64,000 bases of DNA, taken from the NCBI GenBank assembly GCA_946406115.1, contig OX291550.1, forward strand, positions 3,524,803 to 3,588,802. Reading direction: 5' to 3'. Each line of letters starts with the position of its first letter. Within the stretch, counting starts at the first letter, position 1. Shown here piece by piece: positions 20,508-31,931 of the stretch. The DNA comes from Apoda limacodes. Taxonomy: Eukaryota > Arthropoda > Insecta > Lepidoptera > Limacodidae. A model generated the notes under the pieces. The model saw nothing but the letters and a program-made list of their open reading frames with translations. It was not told where the DNA came from and ran no database searches. The position numbers were made by a program, and so were the translations under genes.

Positions 20508-23500
20508 AATGAATCATAATATAAAACTAACTCAAATTTTATTTAACATATAATTAACTTCAAAGTGTATAAGTGAAACAGTTGTGCATTCAAGGTTTTG
20601 ATAAAAACAAATTTAGCAATCAGTTGTTTGTGCATAATTAGTATTATTTATTAACAAAATAAATTAATATACGCAACAGTCTAGTAATATTTATATGCCG
20701 GTGACAAGACACAGACGTATTAACATTTTTATTTTTGTCCATGCTTCTTAACAAGCTCCGGAAGGCTGTTGGAAATTTGATCTATAGAGCCTAGCATAAA
20801 CATATGATGCCAATAATCTAACACAAGTTGTCGCGACGACGATACTTAAGATCCGGAGTTTTGGCGCGAATCTTAAGAAGGAGTGGTGGTTTTCATCTTT
20901 AATTTTTCTAAATTCAATTAGTGTGTTTCGATGTGTATATTTTAGCAATGTTTTACGAAAGCGTGTTAAGAATTGTGCACCGAAAGCTCATGAATAGTGA
21001 ATTATGAAGAAATAAGCAGGACATGACGCGCAATTTCTGAGGGATCCACACCAAAACTCCCGCCCTGTCTTGGGACATGTAAACGAGGACGCGCGATATC
21101 GCCGCGATAAAACTTGAATATGGCGCTTCGCCAAACGTAGATTTTAGCACAGGACTAATATTTACACATGACTCTGGAGAAATGATATGCAATAATGCGA
21201 AATCTGGTCTCCAAATCGAAGAAAGAAGAAGAAGATCCAAACGGTCCGTGCGAAGTGAACCATAGTAAAGAACAGCAACACTGGAAGTACTTTACTAGCA
21301 ACATCGAGAGCGAGAGCACGGTAGCTGGCTGGCGGAACCGAGAGCATATTTTCTCGGTAGAGGTCTGTGGTAGCAGCAAAGCAGGGGCTTGTGTGCCCAA
21401 AAGCGATAGCGTTCATAGAAACGCTGATACCCGACTGAGTTAAGAATTTATCTTTAATGTATAACTTCGCCAAGTAATGTGCAACTTACATACTTGTAGG
21501 GCGTTCCTTCTGAGCCGCGTTAAAATTTAATAGTAAAACCTCATTTTAGCACCAACTACCCGTTCCGTCTGAGCGCATAATATGATAATTTCAGCGGCGC
21601 TATTGTTGTCCAAACGAAAGGCGTTTCGAGTCATTTTTTGACAGTTCCGTGTGAGTTATTTTATTTTGATTTTTTTGTAGATTATAACAAAGATTTATAG
21701 TTCATGATGCAAAAATAAACTTTTCTTTTAAAAAAAAAACAACGTTATAAGTATTTTTCTTTAAGGATTCACTTTCACATTTGACAGCTGTCAAAAAGTT
21801 GCGCAAAATATCCATCTCCCGACATGGGTTTTTGGTAGCAAAATTTCATAGCAAAACCGCTCAAAAGAAACGCTAATAGTCAACATTAGATTTTGCTACC
21901 AAAAGCTAATGAAACGCGAACAGCTAAAAATTCTGCTACTTAGTGGTAAAAAACTGGTTGCCTGTAAAGTCGGTATACGGGCGAAAGTTTTACGTGACAA
22001 TGATTTTATGTCTGTCTCTCTCGCTCTTAGGCGGGCGCGTGCCTCTCACTCGCTCTCATTGTGAGCGCATAACGTGAGCGGAGCGTAACGCAGTTTCTTG
22101 AAGTGTCACCCGGCAAACCAATTTATAAGACGTTGTCACGTCAAAATCGCCAAATTGAACGCCCTTTTGGTCCAATACACAGTTAACGTTTATATTATCG
22201 TTTTCGTTGTAATTTCTTACTTGGCTCAGGGGCTTTAGCCATGTGTGCACAAAAGCGATAGCGTTCATAGAAACGCTGATACCCGTCGTAGTAATTTTTT
22301 TTTTCTGCCTGACTATGCAGTTGACTGTTGCAGCCATCACTGCTTCACCGGGCTTTTTTGGACGAGACTCTGAAGGAGCCTCAGCCCGTATAGCGCCCAA
22401 CGCATTTTATTTTAATTATATATATATATATATATAATTCTACTGTACGTGTGTATGACACTCTACTCCTAAATGGCTGGATCGATTTGAAAGAATTTTT
22501 TGTTTGTGTTTGGGTTGCGCCCTGAATGGTATGGTTTAGTGGTATAAAAAAAAAATTACTCTGCTTATTACTACGCATATATATAGTATACATATTTAAT
22601 AGCTTTAAACGAGCAATTCTTGTAAATATATTTATAATTTGAATGTCGGAAATGGCTCCAACAATTTTCATGAAATTTAGTATGCAGAAGGTTTCGGGGG
22701 CGATAAATCGAACTAAATAGGATTGATTTTAAGAAAACGTCGTTTTATCCGTGTTTTCAGGCAACGATAAACTGAAAAACATGACTCTTCCTGACATCTA
22801 TTGGCGAGTATAAAAACTATAATTGTTATGGATTTTCTGCTGTACATATTCTACTAATTTGAAGATTAGTCTTCTGTAATGGCAATTTTATTTGACATGA
22901 ATATGATGACAATGTGATATATAAAGAAATGTGGGTCTCCTCACAGAACGTTATAAGACTTCCTGCTCGTGTTTTTCCAAAACATAACACAAACATTGTT
23001 AAAGGAAACAATGTTTTTGCTTTCAACTCTAGACAGAAAACATCTAAACATGAGCTCAACAGACTAGATTTCCAAAACTTATCAAATACTTATTCGGTCT
23101 TTTGTGCTATTTTAAATATTTGGCCGCAAGAAATTGTTTGACATTATAAAATTATAGTTAGAAAGTCATTAAATCAAAATATCTCATCTACAGGAGACCA
23201 TTTTAAGTACTAAAGTGAAAGCTAGTCGTTCATTTCCCTGATTATTGGAAGTCAGATTTAAATAGTAATATGGCAACACTAATGGCAATGGCTTTTCGTT
23301 TTGGGATGCAGAATCATTATTTTCAATTCTTTTGTCACCTGTCATTCGTTCGTTTACCAATGAATGATTGATACCAATGTATCAAAAATATAAAAATTTT
23401 AGTATCATCTGTGAAAAACTGTCATGCGTTCGTTTACGAAATTTTTGTCACTTTTGCCACTAAAAATTTCATTGTTATCATTGTTAATATTCAACCGTTG

Positions 23501-25268
23501 GTTTTGCAGGTTTTGCAACCATAAATTTTGTTAATAACGTTTCAAAGCTACATGAACGATATGTTTCGGTGGCAAAACTGGCGTTATTAAAAGTGTAAAA
23601 AGTATCAGTCGTGGGAACTCTTAATTCCAAAACGAACGCGCTCCTTAACGACAGAGATGCAAGACTTCCATGACGTCATTCAAAGTCAATTTTTCTGTCT
23701 TCAATCCTAATTTTGCAGTACAAACTCCAGTGTTGTATATAAGATTCTTGTATCAAAGTTTACAGTAAATAAGGTCTAACTGTGTTGCTACCGAACCTAC
23801 TAAATCTACTATTTCAATAACTGAAAATGCATCTTTTTTGTTTGAAGACATTTTGACAGTAAATGTATTTAAAACATCAAACCAAAGCAGGAGACAACAC
23901 GTGAATTAAACAAAACATGTTTTGTGTGGATGTTTTTGGGTAATGCTTCGGGAAAACAGGGCTTATAGTAAAAAGATACAAATTCTACTAATTTAGAAAA
24001 TAGTCTGATAAGAAGTAGCATGCTTCATAAGTATCTTCATAATATTAACATGTATTTTATTTTAGTCGCTTTAAATCAACACTAGAGACATCCTTTATCA
24101 AAAGTTGGAACTTCTATTACTATAATCCTACCAAATCAAATTGGGCATAACATTTATTGTCCTAGTACCATATTTTTACTCTTCTGAATTTTGAAAGATA
24201 ATCTCAATTTAGTTGCGGTTACGAACGAATAAAGATTGCCATGCAATGCCATTTCAATCGACATTTTCGACCACAGGGTACACTATCGAATAAAAATATT
24301 TACGATTGTGCGTAGACCACAGCAAAATTATTAGAAATACGGTAGGTAGCGTATAAATCCTAGGTCTGTGAGAACTGCACCACAGAGTACTTTAAACGTA
24401 GTGATTATATTCTCTTTGGTACTTTATATATAACTGCAATGCACTCCACTCCAATTTTCCTCCCACTAGAACCGTGACGGACTGGGATAAATTTGGGCAA
24501 TTGCTCTAAAATCCCAGCTCGCCACATCTAGACCGCGTTCCCAACGTAATCTCTTCCGCGACCGATCTTAACGTAGCTATCGACTCACTCACTAGCCACC
24601 TGACCGCCACCGTTGGCGAGTGCTCACGACAGGTGCCGGTTGGTGATTATCACCACCTAATCCTGCCTCAGCACATCAGGTCGCTAATGACTGAGCGTAA
24701 CGCGGCCCGCCGCGCTCGCGATCGCGCTCCCACTATCGATAATAAAGCTCGCTTCAACGACTTACACCGCCGTGTAAGAACCGCTGTAGCTGAGCTCCGC
24801 GCCCAACGTTTCGGTGATCTTATGGAGAACATTTCTCCCTCTCACCAAGCTTATTGGCACTTAGCCAGAGCTCTAAAATCCGAAACCGCGAACTCTCTCC
24901 CTCCGTTATCTCGTCCCAACAACGTTCCCGCGTTCAACGACGACGAAAAAGCGGATTGCCTAGCGTCTAGCCTCCAAGCCCAATGTGCCTTAAGCACACA
25001 GCCCTTCGATCCCGACCACGTGCGCGAGGTAGACGGCGAAGTGGAGCGCAGAACTTCTCTGCCTCCACAAGACCCCCTGCCCCCTGTCACTGTCGACGAA
25101 GTCGTACAGGTCATCAAAGACCTACGCCCCCGTAAGTCCCCCGGTGCGGACGGTATCTCTAACGATATCCTAAAGCGCCTCACTCTGCCCCTTGTCTGCC
25201 TCCTAGTAGCGATCTTTAACGCTGCTATGGAACATTGCATCTTTCCATCTCAATGGAAAATCTCAATG
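20430..25268 (+). repeat. Array unit 3 (4839 bp)
   Basis: Same length and content as unit 2, including the insertion at 21948-22142 and the 'gtcaatttttctg' variant. It has the common C at the site where unit 2 has T. Confidence 0.9.
21948..22142. mobile_element. ~194-bp MITE-like insertion in unit 3
   Basis: Identical by eye to the insertion at 17109-17303, at the same position within the unit. Confidence 0.6.
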
Positions 25269-25346
25269 GCAAGTACTCGCTATGCCCTGCTTAGTTGTTC
25301 GGGTGGCTTATTCGAGCGAGTACTTGCAGTGCCCTACCTCTCTTAA
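24448..25346 (+). pseudogene. 5'-truncated Jockey-like RT, cut at the unit 3/4 junction
   Basis: Third copy of the truncated frame (24633-25346), again running 28 codons into the following unit. It has the same filler 'atctcaatgg' at the junction. Confidence 0.85.
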
Positions 25347-28300
25347 AATGAATCATAATATAAAACTAACTCAAATTTTATTTAACATATAATTAACTTC
25401 AAAGTGTATAAGTGAAACAGTTGTGCATTCAAGGTTTTGATAAAAACAAATTTAGCAATCAGTTGTTTGTGCATAATTAGTATTATTTATTAACAAAATA
25501 AATTAATATACGCAACAGTCTAGTAATATTTATATGCCGGTGACAAGACACAGACGTATTAACATTTTTATTTTTGTCCATGCTTCTTAACAAGCTCCGG
25601 AAGGCTGTTGGAAATTTGATCTATAGAGCCTAGCATAAACATATGATGCCAATAATCTAACACAAGTTGTCGCGACGACGATACTTAAGATCCGGAGTTT
25701 TGGCGCGAATCTTAAGAAGGAGTGGTGGTTTTCATCTTTAATTTTTCTAAATTCAATTAGTGTGTTTCGATGTGTATATTTTAGCAATGTTTTACGAAAG
25801 CGTGTTAAGAATTGTGCACCGAAAGCTCATGAATAGTGAATTATGAAGAAATAAGCAGGACATGACGCGCAATTTCTGAGGGATCCACACCAAAACTCCC
25901 GCCCTGTCTTGGGACATGTAAACGAGGACGCGCGATATCGCCGCGATAAAACTTGAATATGGCGCTTCGCCAAACGTAGATTTTAGCACAGGACTAATAT
26001 TTACACATGACTCTGGAGAAATGATATGCAATAATGCGAAATCTGGTCTCCAAATCGAAGAAAGAAGAAGAAGATCCAAACGGTCCGTGCGAAGTGAACC
26101 ATAGTAAAGAACAGCAACACTGGAAGTACTTTACTAGCAACATCGAGAGCGAGAGCACGGTAGCTGGCTGGCGGAACCGAGAGCATATTTTCTCGGTAGA
26201 GGTCTGTGGTAGCAGCAAAGCAGGGGCTTGTGTGCCCAAAAGCGATAGCGTTCATAGAAACGCTGATACCCGACTGAGTTAAGAATTTATCTTTAATGTA
26301 TAACTTCGCCAAGTAATGTGCAACTTACATACTTGTAGGGCGTTCCTTCTGAGCCGCGTTAAAATTTAATAGTAAAACCTCATTTTAGCACCAACTACCC
26401 GTTCCGTCTGAGCGCATAATATGATAATTTCAGCGGCGCTATTGTTGTCCAAACGAAAGGCGTTTCGAGTCATTTTTTGACAGTTCCGTGTGAGTTATTT
26501 TATTTTGATTTTTTTGTAGATTATAACAAAGATTTATAGTTCATGATGCAAAAATAAACTTTTCTTTTAAAAAAAAAACAACGTTATAAGTATTTTTCTT
26601 TAAGGATTCACTTTCACATTTGACAGCTGTCAAAAAGTTGCGCAAAATATCCATCTCCCGACATGGGTTTTTGGTAGCAAAATTTCATAGCAAAACCGCT
26701 CAAAAGAAACGCTAATAGTCAACATTAGATTTTGCTACCAAAAGCTAATGAAACGCGAACAGCTAAAAATTCTGCTACTTAGTGGTAAAAAACTGGTTGC
26801 CTGTAAAGTCGGTATACGGGCGAAAGTTTTACGTGACAATGATTTTATGTCTGTCTCTCTCGCTCTTAGGCGGGCGCGTGCCTCTCACTCGCTCTCATTG
26901 TGAGCGCATAACGTGAGCGGAGCGTAACGCAGTTTCTTGAAGTGTCACCCGGCAAACCAATTTATAAGACGTTGTCACGTCAAAATCGCCAAATTGAACG
27001 CCCTTTTGGTCCAATACACAGTTAACGTTTATATTATCGTTTTCGTTGTAATTTCTTACTTGGCTCAGGGGCTTTAGCCATGTGTGCACAAAAGCGATAG
27101 CGTTCATAGAAACGCTGATACCCGTCGTAGTAATTTTTTTTTTCTGCCTGACTATGCAGTTGACTGTTGCAGCCATCACTGCTTCACCGGGCTTTTTTGG
27201 ACGAGACTCTGAAGGAGCCTCAGCCCGTATAGCGCCCAACGCATTTTATTTTAATTATATATATATATATATATAATTCTACTGTACGTGTGTATGACAC
27301 TCTACTCCTAAATGGCTGGATCGATTTGAAAGAATTTTTTGTTTGTGTTTGGGTTGCGCCCTGAATGGTATGGTTTAGTGGTATAAAAAAAAAATTACTC
27401 TGCTTATTACTACGCATATATATAGTATACATATTTAATAGCTTTAAACGAGCAATTCTTGTAAATATATTTATAATTTGAATGTCGGAAATGGCTCCAA
27501 CAATTTTCATGAAATTTAGTATGCAGAAGGTTTCGGGGGCGATAAATCGAACTAAATAGGATTGATTTTAAGAAAACGTCGTTTTATCCGTGTTTTCAGG
27601 CAACGATAAACTGAAAAACATGACTCTTCCTGACATCTATTGGCGAGTATAAAAACTATAATTGTTATGGATTTTCTGCTGTACATATTCTACTAATTTG
27701 AAGATTAGTCTTCTGTAATGGCAATTTTATTTGACATGAATATGATGACAATGTGATATATAAAGAAATGTGGGTCTCCTCACAGAACGTTATAAGACTT
27801 CCTGCTCGTGTTTTTCCAAAACATAACACAAACATTGTTAAAGGAAACAATGTTTTTGCTTTCAACTCTAGACAGAAAACATCTAAACATGAGCTCAACA
27901 GACTAGATTTCCAAAACTTATCAAATACTTATTCGGTCTTTTGTGCTATTTTAAATATTTGGCCGCAAGAAATTGTTTGACATTATAAAATTATAGTTAG
28001 AAAGTCATTAAATCAAAATATCTCATCTACAGGAGACCATTTTAAGTACTAAAGTGAAAGCTAGTCGTTCATTTCCCTGATTATTGGAAGTCAGATTTAA
28101 ATAGTAATATGGCAACACTAATGGCAATGGCTTTTCGTTTTGGGATGCAGAATCATTATTTTCAATTCTTTTGTCACCTGAAAACTGTCATGCGTTCGTT
28201 TACGAAATTTTTGTCACTTTTGCCACTAAAAATTTCATTGTTATCATTGTTAATATTCAACCGTTGGTTTTGCAGGTTTTGCAACCATAAATTTTGTTAA

Positions 28301-30025
28301 TAACGTTTCAAAGCTACATGAACGATATGTTTCGGTGGCAAAACTGGCGTTATTAAAAGTGTAAAAAGTATCAGTCGTGGGAACTCTTAATTCCAAAACG
28401 AACGCGCTCCTTAACGACAGAGATGCAAGACTTCCATGACGTCATTCAAAGTCATTTTTTCTGTCTTCAATCCTAATTTTGCAGTACAAACTCCAGTGTT
28501 GTATATAAGATTCTTGTATCAAAGTTTACAGTAAATAAGGTCTAACTGTGTTGCTACCGAACCTACTAAATCTACTATTTCAATAACTGAAAATGCATCT
28601 TTTTTGTTTGAAGACATTTTGACAGTAAATGTATTTAAAACATCAAACCAAAGCAGGAGACAACACGTGAATTAAACAAAACATGTTTTGTGTGGATGTT
28701 TTTGGGTAATGCTTCGGGAAAACAGGGCTTATAGTAAAAAGATACAAATTCTACTAATTTAGAAAATAGTCTGATAAGAAGTAGCATGCTTCATAAGTAT
28801 CTTCATAATATTAACATGTATTTTATTTTAGTCGCTTTAAATCAACACTAGAGACATCCTTTATCGAAAGTTGGAACTTCTATTACTATAATCCTACCAA
28901 ATCAAATTGGGCATAACATTTATTGTCCTAGTACCATATTTTTACTCTTCTGAATTTTGAAAGATAATCTCAATTTAGTTGCGGTTACGAACGAATAAAG
29001 ATTGCCATGCAATGCCATTTCAATCGACATTTTCGACCACAGGGTACACTATCGAATAAAAATATTTACGATTGTGCGTAGACCACAGCAAAATTATTAG
29101 AAATACGGTAGGTAGCGTATAAATCCTAGGTCTGTGAGAACTGCACCACAGAGTACTTTAAACGTAGTGATTATATTCTCTTTGGTACTTTATATATAAC
29201 TGCAATGCACTCCACTCCAATTTTCCTCCCACTAGAACCGTGACGGACTGGGATAAATTTGGGCAATTGCTCTAAAATCCCAGCTCGCCACATCTAGACC
29301 GCGTTCCCAACGTAATCTCTTCCGCGACCGATCTTAACGTAGCTATCGACTCACTCACTAGCCACCTGACCGCCACCGTTGGCGAGTGCTCACGACAGGT
29401 GCCGGTTGGTGATTATCACCACCTAATCCTGCCTCAGCACATCAGGTCGCTAATGACTGAGCGTAACGCGGCCCGCCGCGCTCGCGATCGCGCTCCCACT
29501 ATCGATAATAAAGCTCGCTTCAACGACTTACACCGCCGTGTAAGAACCGCTGTAGCTGAGCTCCGCGCCCAACGTTTCGGTGATCTTATGGAGAACATTT
29601 CTCCCTCTCACCAAGCTTATTGGCACTTAGCCAGAGCTCTAAAATCCGAAACCGCGAACTCTCTCCCTCCGTTATCTCGTCCCAACAACGTTCCCGCGTT
29701 CAACGACGACGAAAAAGCGGATTGCCTAGCGTCTAGCCTCCAAGCCCAATGTGCCTTAAGCACACAGCCCTTCGATCCCGACCACGTGCGCGAGGTAGAC
29801 GGCGAAGTGGAGCGCAGAACTTCTCTGCCTCCACAAGACCCCCTGCCCCCTGTCACTGTCGACGAAGTCGTACAGGTCATCAAAGACCTACGCCCCCGTA
29901 AGTCCCCCGGTGCGGACGGTATCTCTAACGATATCCTAAAGCGCCTCACTCTGCCCCTTGTCTGCCTCCTAGTAGCGATCTTTAACGCTGCTATGGAACA
30001 TTGCATCTTTCCATCTCAATGGAAA
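25269..30025 (+). repeat. Array unit 4 (partial repeat with 73-bp deletion)
   Basis: Shares 4757 bp with the other units and then continues into unique Jockey sequence. A 73-bp deletion at about 28180 joins 'gtcacctg' to 'aaaactgtcatg', with a CTG microhomology at its ends. It has the 194-bp insertion (26787-26981), the 'gtcattttttctg' variant shared with unit 1, and a private G near 28866. Confidence 0.9.
26787..26981. mobile_element. ~194-bp MITE-like insertion in unit 4
   Basis: Same insertion and insertion point as in units 2 and 3. Confidence 0.6.
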
Positions 30026-30526
30026 GATGCAATTGATATAGGCATCCATAAGCCAGGTAAAGCTCGTACCGAGCCGTCCTCCTATCGCCCCATAAGTTTA
30101 CTAAAGGCCCTTGGTAAACTCTATGAACGCCTCCTTCTCGCCCGCCTACGGAACGCTATAGTCTCCAGAGGCATTTTAATAGACGAGCAGTTTGGCTTCC
30201 GTGCCAAACACTCATGCGTCCATCAAGTCCTCCGCATAACGGAACATATTCTTACTGGCTTTCAGCCAGCGTTAGGTAAGACCCGTCACACGGGCGCTGT
30301 CTTCTTCGATGTAGCGAAAGCTTTCGACAAAGTCTGGCACAACGGTTTAATTTTTAAACTGTACAACTTTCAGTTGCCAGATCGTCTCGTGCTCATCATA
30401 CGAGACTATTTGTCGAATCGTAGCTTTCGCTACAAAGTCGAAGGCACTCTCTTCCCCCCGTCCCATAGAAGCAGGAGTCCCGCAAGAGTCCGTGCTCGCC
30501 CCCATCTTGTACCTTCTGTACACTAA
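29399..30526 (+). pseudogene. Jockey-like RT, N-terminal part (frameshifted)
   Basis: A 375-codon frame. The linker is followed by RT motifs [42 protein letters not shown] and motif [15 protein letters not shown]. After the [15 protein letters not shown] block, an extra C in a C6 run (about 30454-30459) shifts the frame into unrelated residues until the stop at 30526. The remainder of the RT continues in the +1 frame from 30492. The valine-start Met of this frame is not the true start of the ORF. Confidence 0.88.
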
Positions 30527-31580
30527 CGACATCCCTAAAACGATAGGTACCAGCCTAGCCCTCTTTGCGGACGATACCGCTATCTATACCACAGATAGGC
30601 AAGTGAGTCGAATCACTGAGAGACTCCAACCCGCTATCACCGCCCTAGGCGAGTGGTTTCGGAAATGGAGAATCGAGGTGAATCCCGACAAAAGCTCTGC
30701 CGTTCTTTTTACCCTAGGCCGCCCTCCGCGGCCTTCTCCCCTTTCTCTTTTCGGTCGTGCCATTCCCTGGCAAAATAAGACCAAATATCTCGGTGTGACC
30801 ATGGATAGTCGTTTGAACTTCCAAGCTCACACCAAAATAGTCAGAGACCGAGCCGCTTTTGTCCTCGGCCGTCTCTATCCCATGATGGGCAAGTATAGTA
30901 AAATGTCGCTTAGAAATAAGCTAAATCTTTACACAACTTGTATCCGCCCCATACTAGCTTATGCTAGCGTAGTCTTTGCGCTGTCCAAGCGCAATCTCCA
31001 CAAACTCCAGACCCTCCAAAACCGCTTTCTCAGAGCGGCCACTGGAGCCTCTTGGTACGTTCGCAATGCGGACCTACACAGAGACTTCGAACTTCCCACG
31101 ATTCCCCAATATTTGAAAGACTTGGCAGTCCGCTTTTTCGAGCGTACGCAAAATCACCCGAATCGATTAATTGTGCAATCCACAACGTATCGTCCCCCCG
31201 ATCGACCCGGTCACGGTCGTAAAACTATTGTTAGGCGGCCTCGGCACGTACTAACGTCCCCAGATGACGATCTCGCTGTCCAGATAGCGAGATTAGTCTC
31301 TACGACCTCCCCGAATAGGGCCTCCCTCCAAACACGACGCCGATGTCCCCGGGTTCGTCGGCGCCCACAAGGATACACTAGGTATCAAAGAGTGCCGGGG
31401 CGCTTCTCGCCCCCACTCAATCGCAACCGCACCCGCGTAACGGGGAACTCCCCTCCTGGCGGTGATTCACCTTCGGGTTCGAGACTCACGCCGGTCGAAG
31501 GGACGCCCCCGAGAGCGTTGGGTGCTATATGGGCTGAGGCTCCTTCAGAGTCTCGCCCCAAAAGTCCGGCGAAGCAGTAA
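30492..31580 (+). pseudogene. Jockey-like RT, C-terminal part
   Basis: Continues the RT after the frameshift. The residues before LAP read GVPQES where the family normally has GVPQGS. Motif C is [10 protein letters not shown] (FADD rather than YADD). The thumb [13 protein letters not shown] and the C-terminal [19 protein letters not shown] block, typical of Jockey-clade elements, follow. It ends [15 protein letters not shown]. Separated from the first half by a single-base frameshift, so not translatable as one enzyme. Confidence 0.88.
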
Positions 31581-31636
31581 TGGCTGCAACAGCCAACTGC
31601 ATTGACAGCTCGAAATAAAAAAAAAAAAAAAAAAAC

Positions 31637-31931
31637 TCCAATTTGTGATTATGATGAAACTTGCAATTTGTGTGGTAATTTTATTTGCGACTAAATAACT
31701 TCACTTTATTCAAGTTAAAAAAAAGGTGTGAACGTGAAAGCAGAACGTACGTCGTGTTCGTACAATTCGGGACAAGAATATCGAAATTCCTTTGCTTGAA
31801 TCAGGCACATTCAGAATTAGATTAACTGGCTCTATTGCAAGGGTCATTAAATTAAATAAAACTGCACGTTTATTTTCGCCTCTTTACAGTTATTCAAACC
31901 AAGGCATTGATTTAGAATATTCTGAAACAAC
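31637..31931. other. Presumed 5' flank of gene A
   Basis: About 295 bp between the Jockey poly(A) tail and the gene A start codon. It contains 'gaacgtacgtcgtgttcgtacaattcgggac' and no obvious TATA box at a standard position. Promoter and 5' UTR are presumably here, unless an upstream non-coding exon lies beyond the array. Confidence 0.35.

Larger units (their letters stand above)
10946..30025 (+). repeat. Head-to-tail array of four ~4.84-kb units
   Basis: Four units in direct orientation start at 10946, 15591, 20430 and 25269, each at the string 'gcaagtactcgctatgccct'. Units 2 and 3 are exactly 4839 bp. Unit 1 is 4645 bp (it lacks one insertion). Unit 4 lacks 73 bp and, instead of ending at the junction, continues through the Jockey-like element to its poly(A) tail. 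Only a handful of single-base differences were found between units by eye. Each unit holds the flank repeat, a reverse 3' Jockey fragment, about 2 kb of AT-rich DNA and the 5' part of a truncated Jockey ORF. Three identical junctions imply tandem amplification, or an assembly artefact, after the Jockey insertion. Confidence 0.93.
29213..31636 (+). mobile_element. 5'-truncated Jockey-like non-LTR element with poly(A) tail
   Basis: The only array copy to reach its 3' end. It starts within the region between endonuclease and RT, passes through the whole RT and C-terminal domain, and ends in a short 3' UTR and an A run at about 31618-31636. It lies about 300 bp upstream of the gene A start codon. 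The remaining ORF is split in two by one frameshift. Confidence 0.88.

Noticed and set aside
30347..30532. 61-codon ORF found at both 30347-30532 (-) and 36519-36704 (+)
   Set aside because: It is antisense to the RT motif A-to-C region of the two Jockey copies, hence its apparent conservation.
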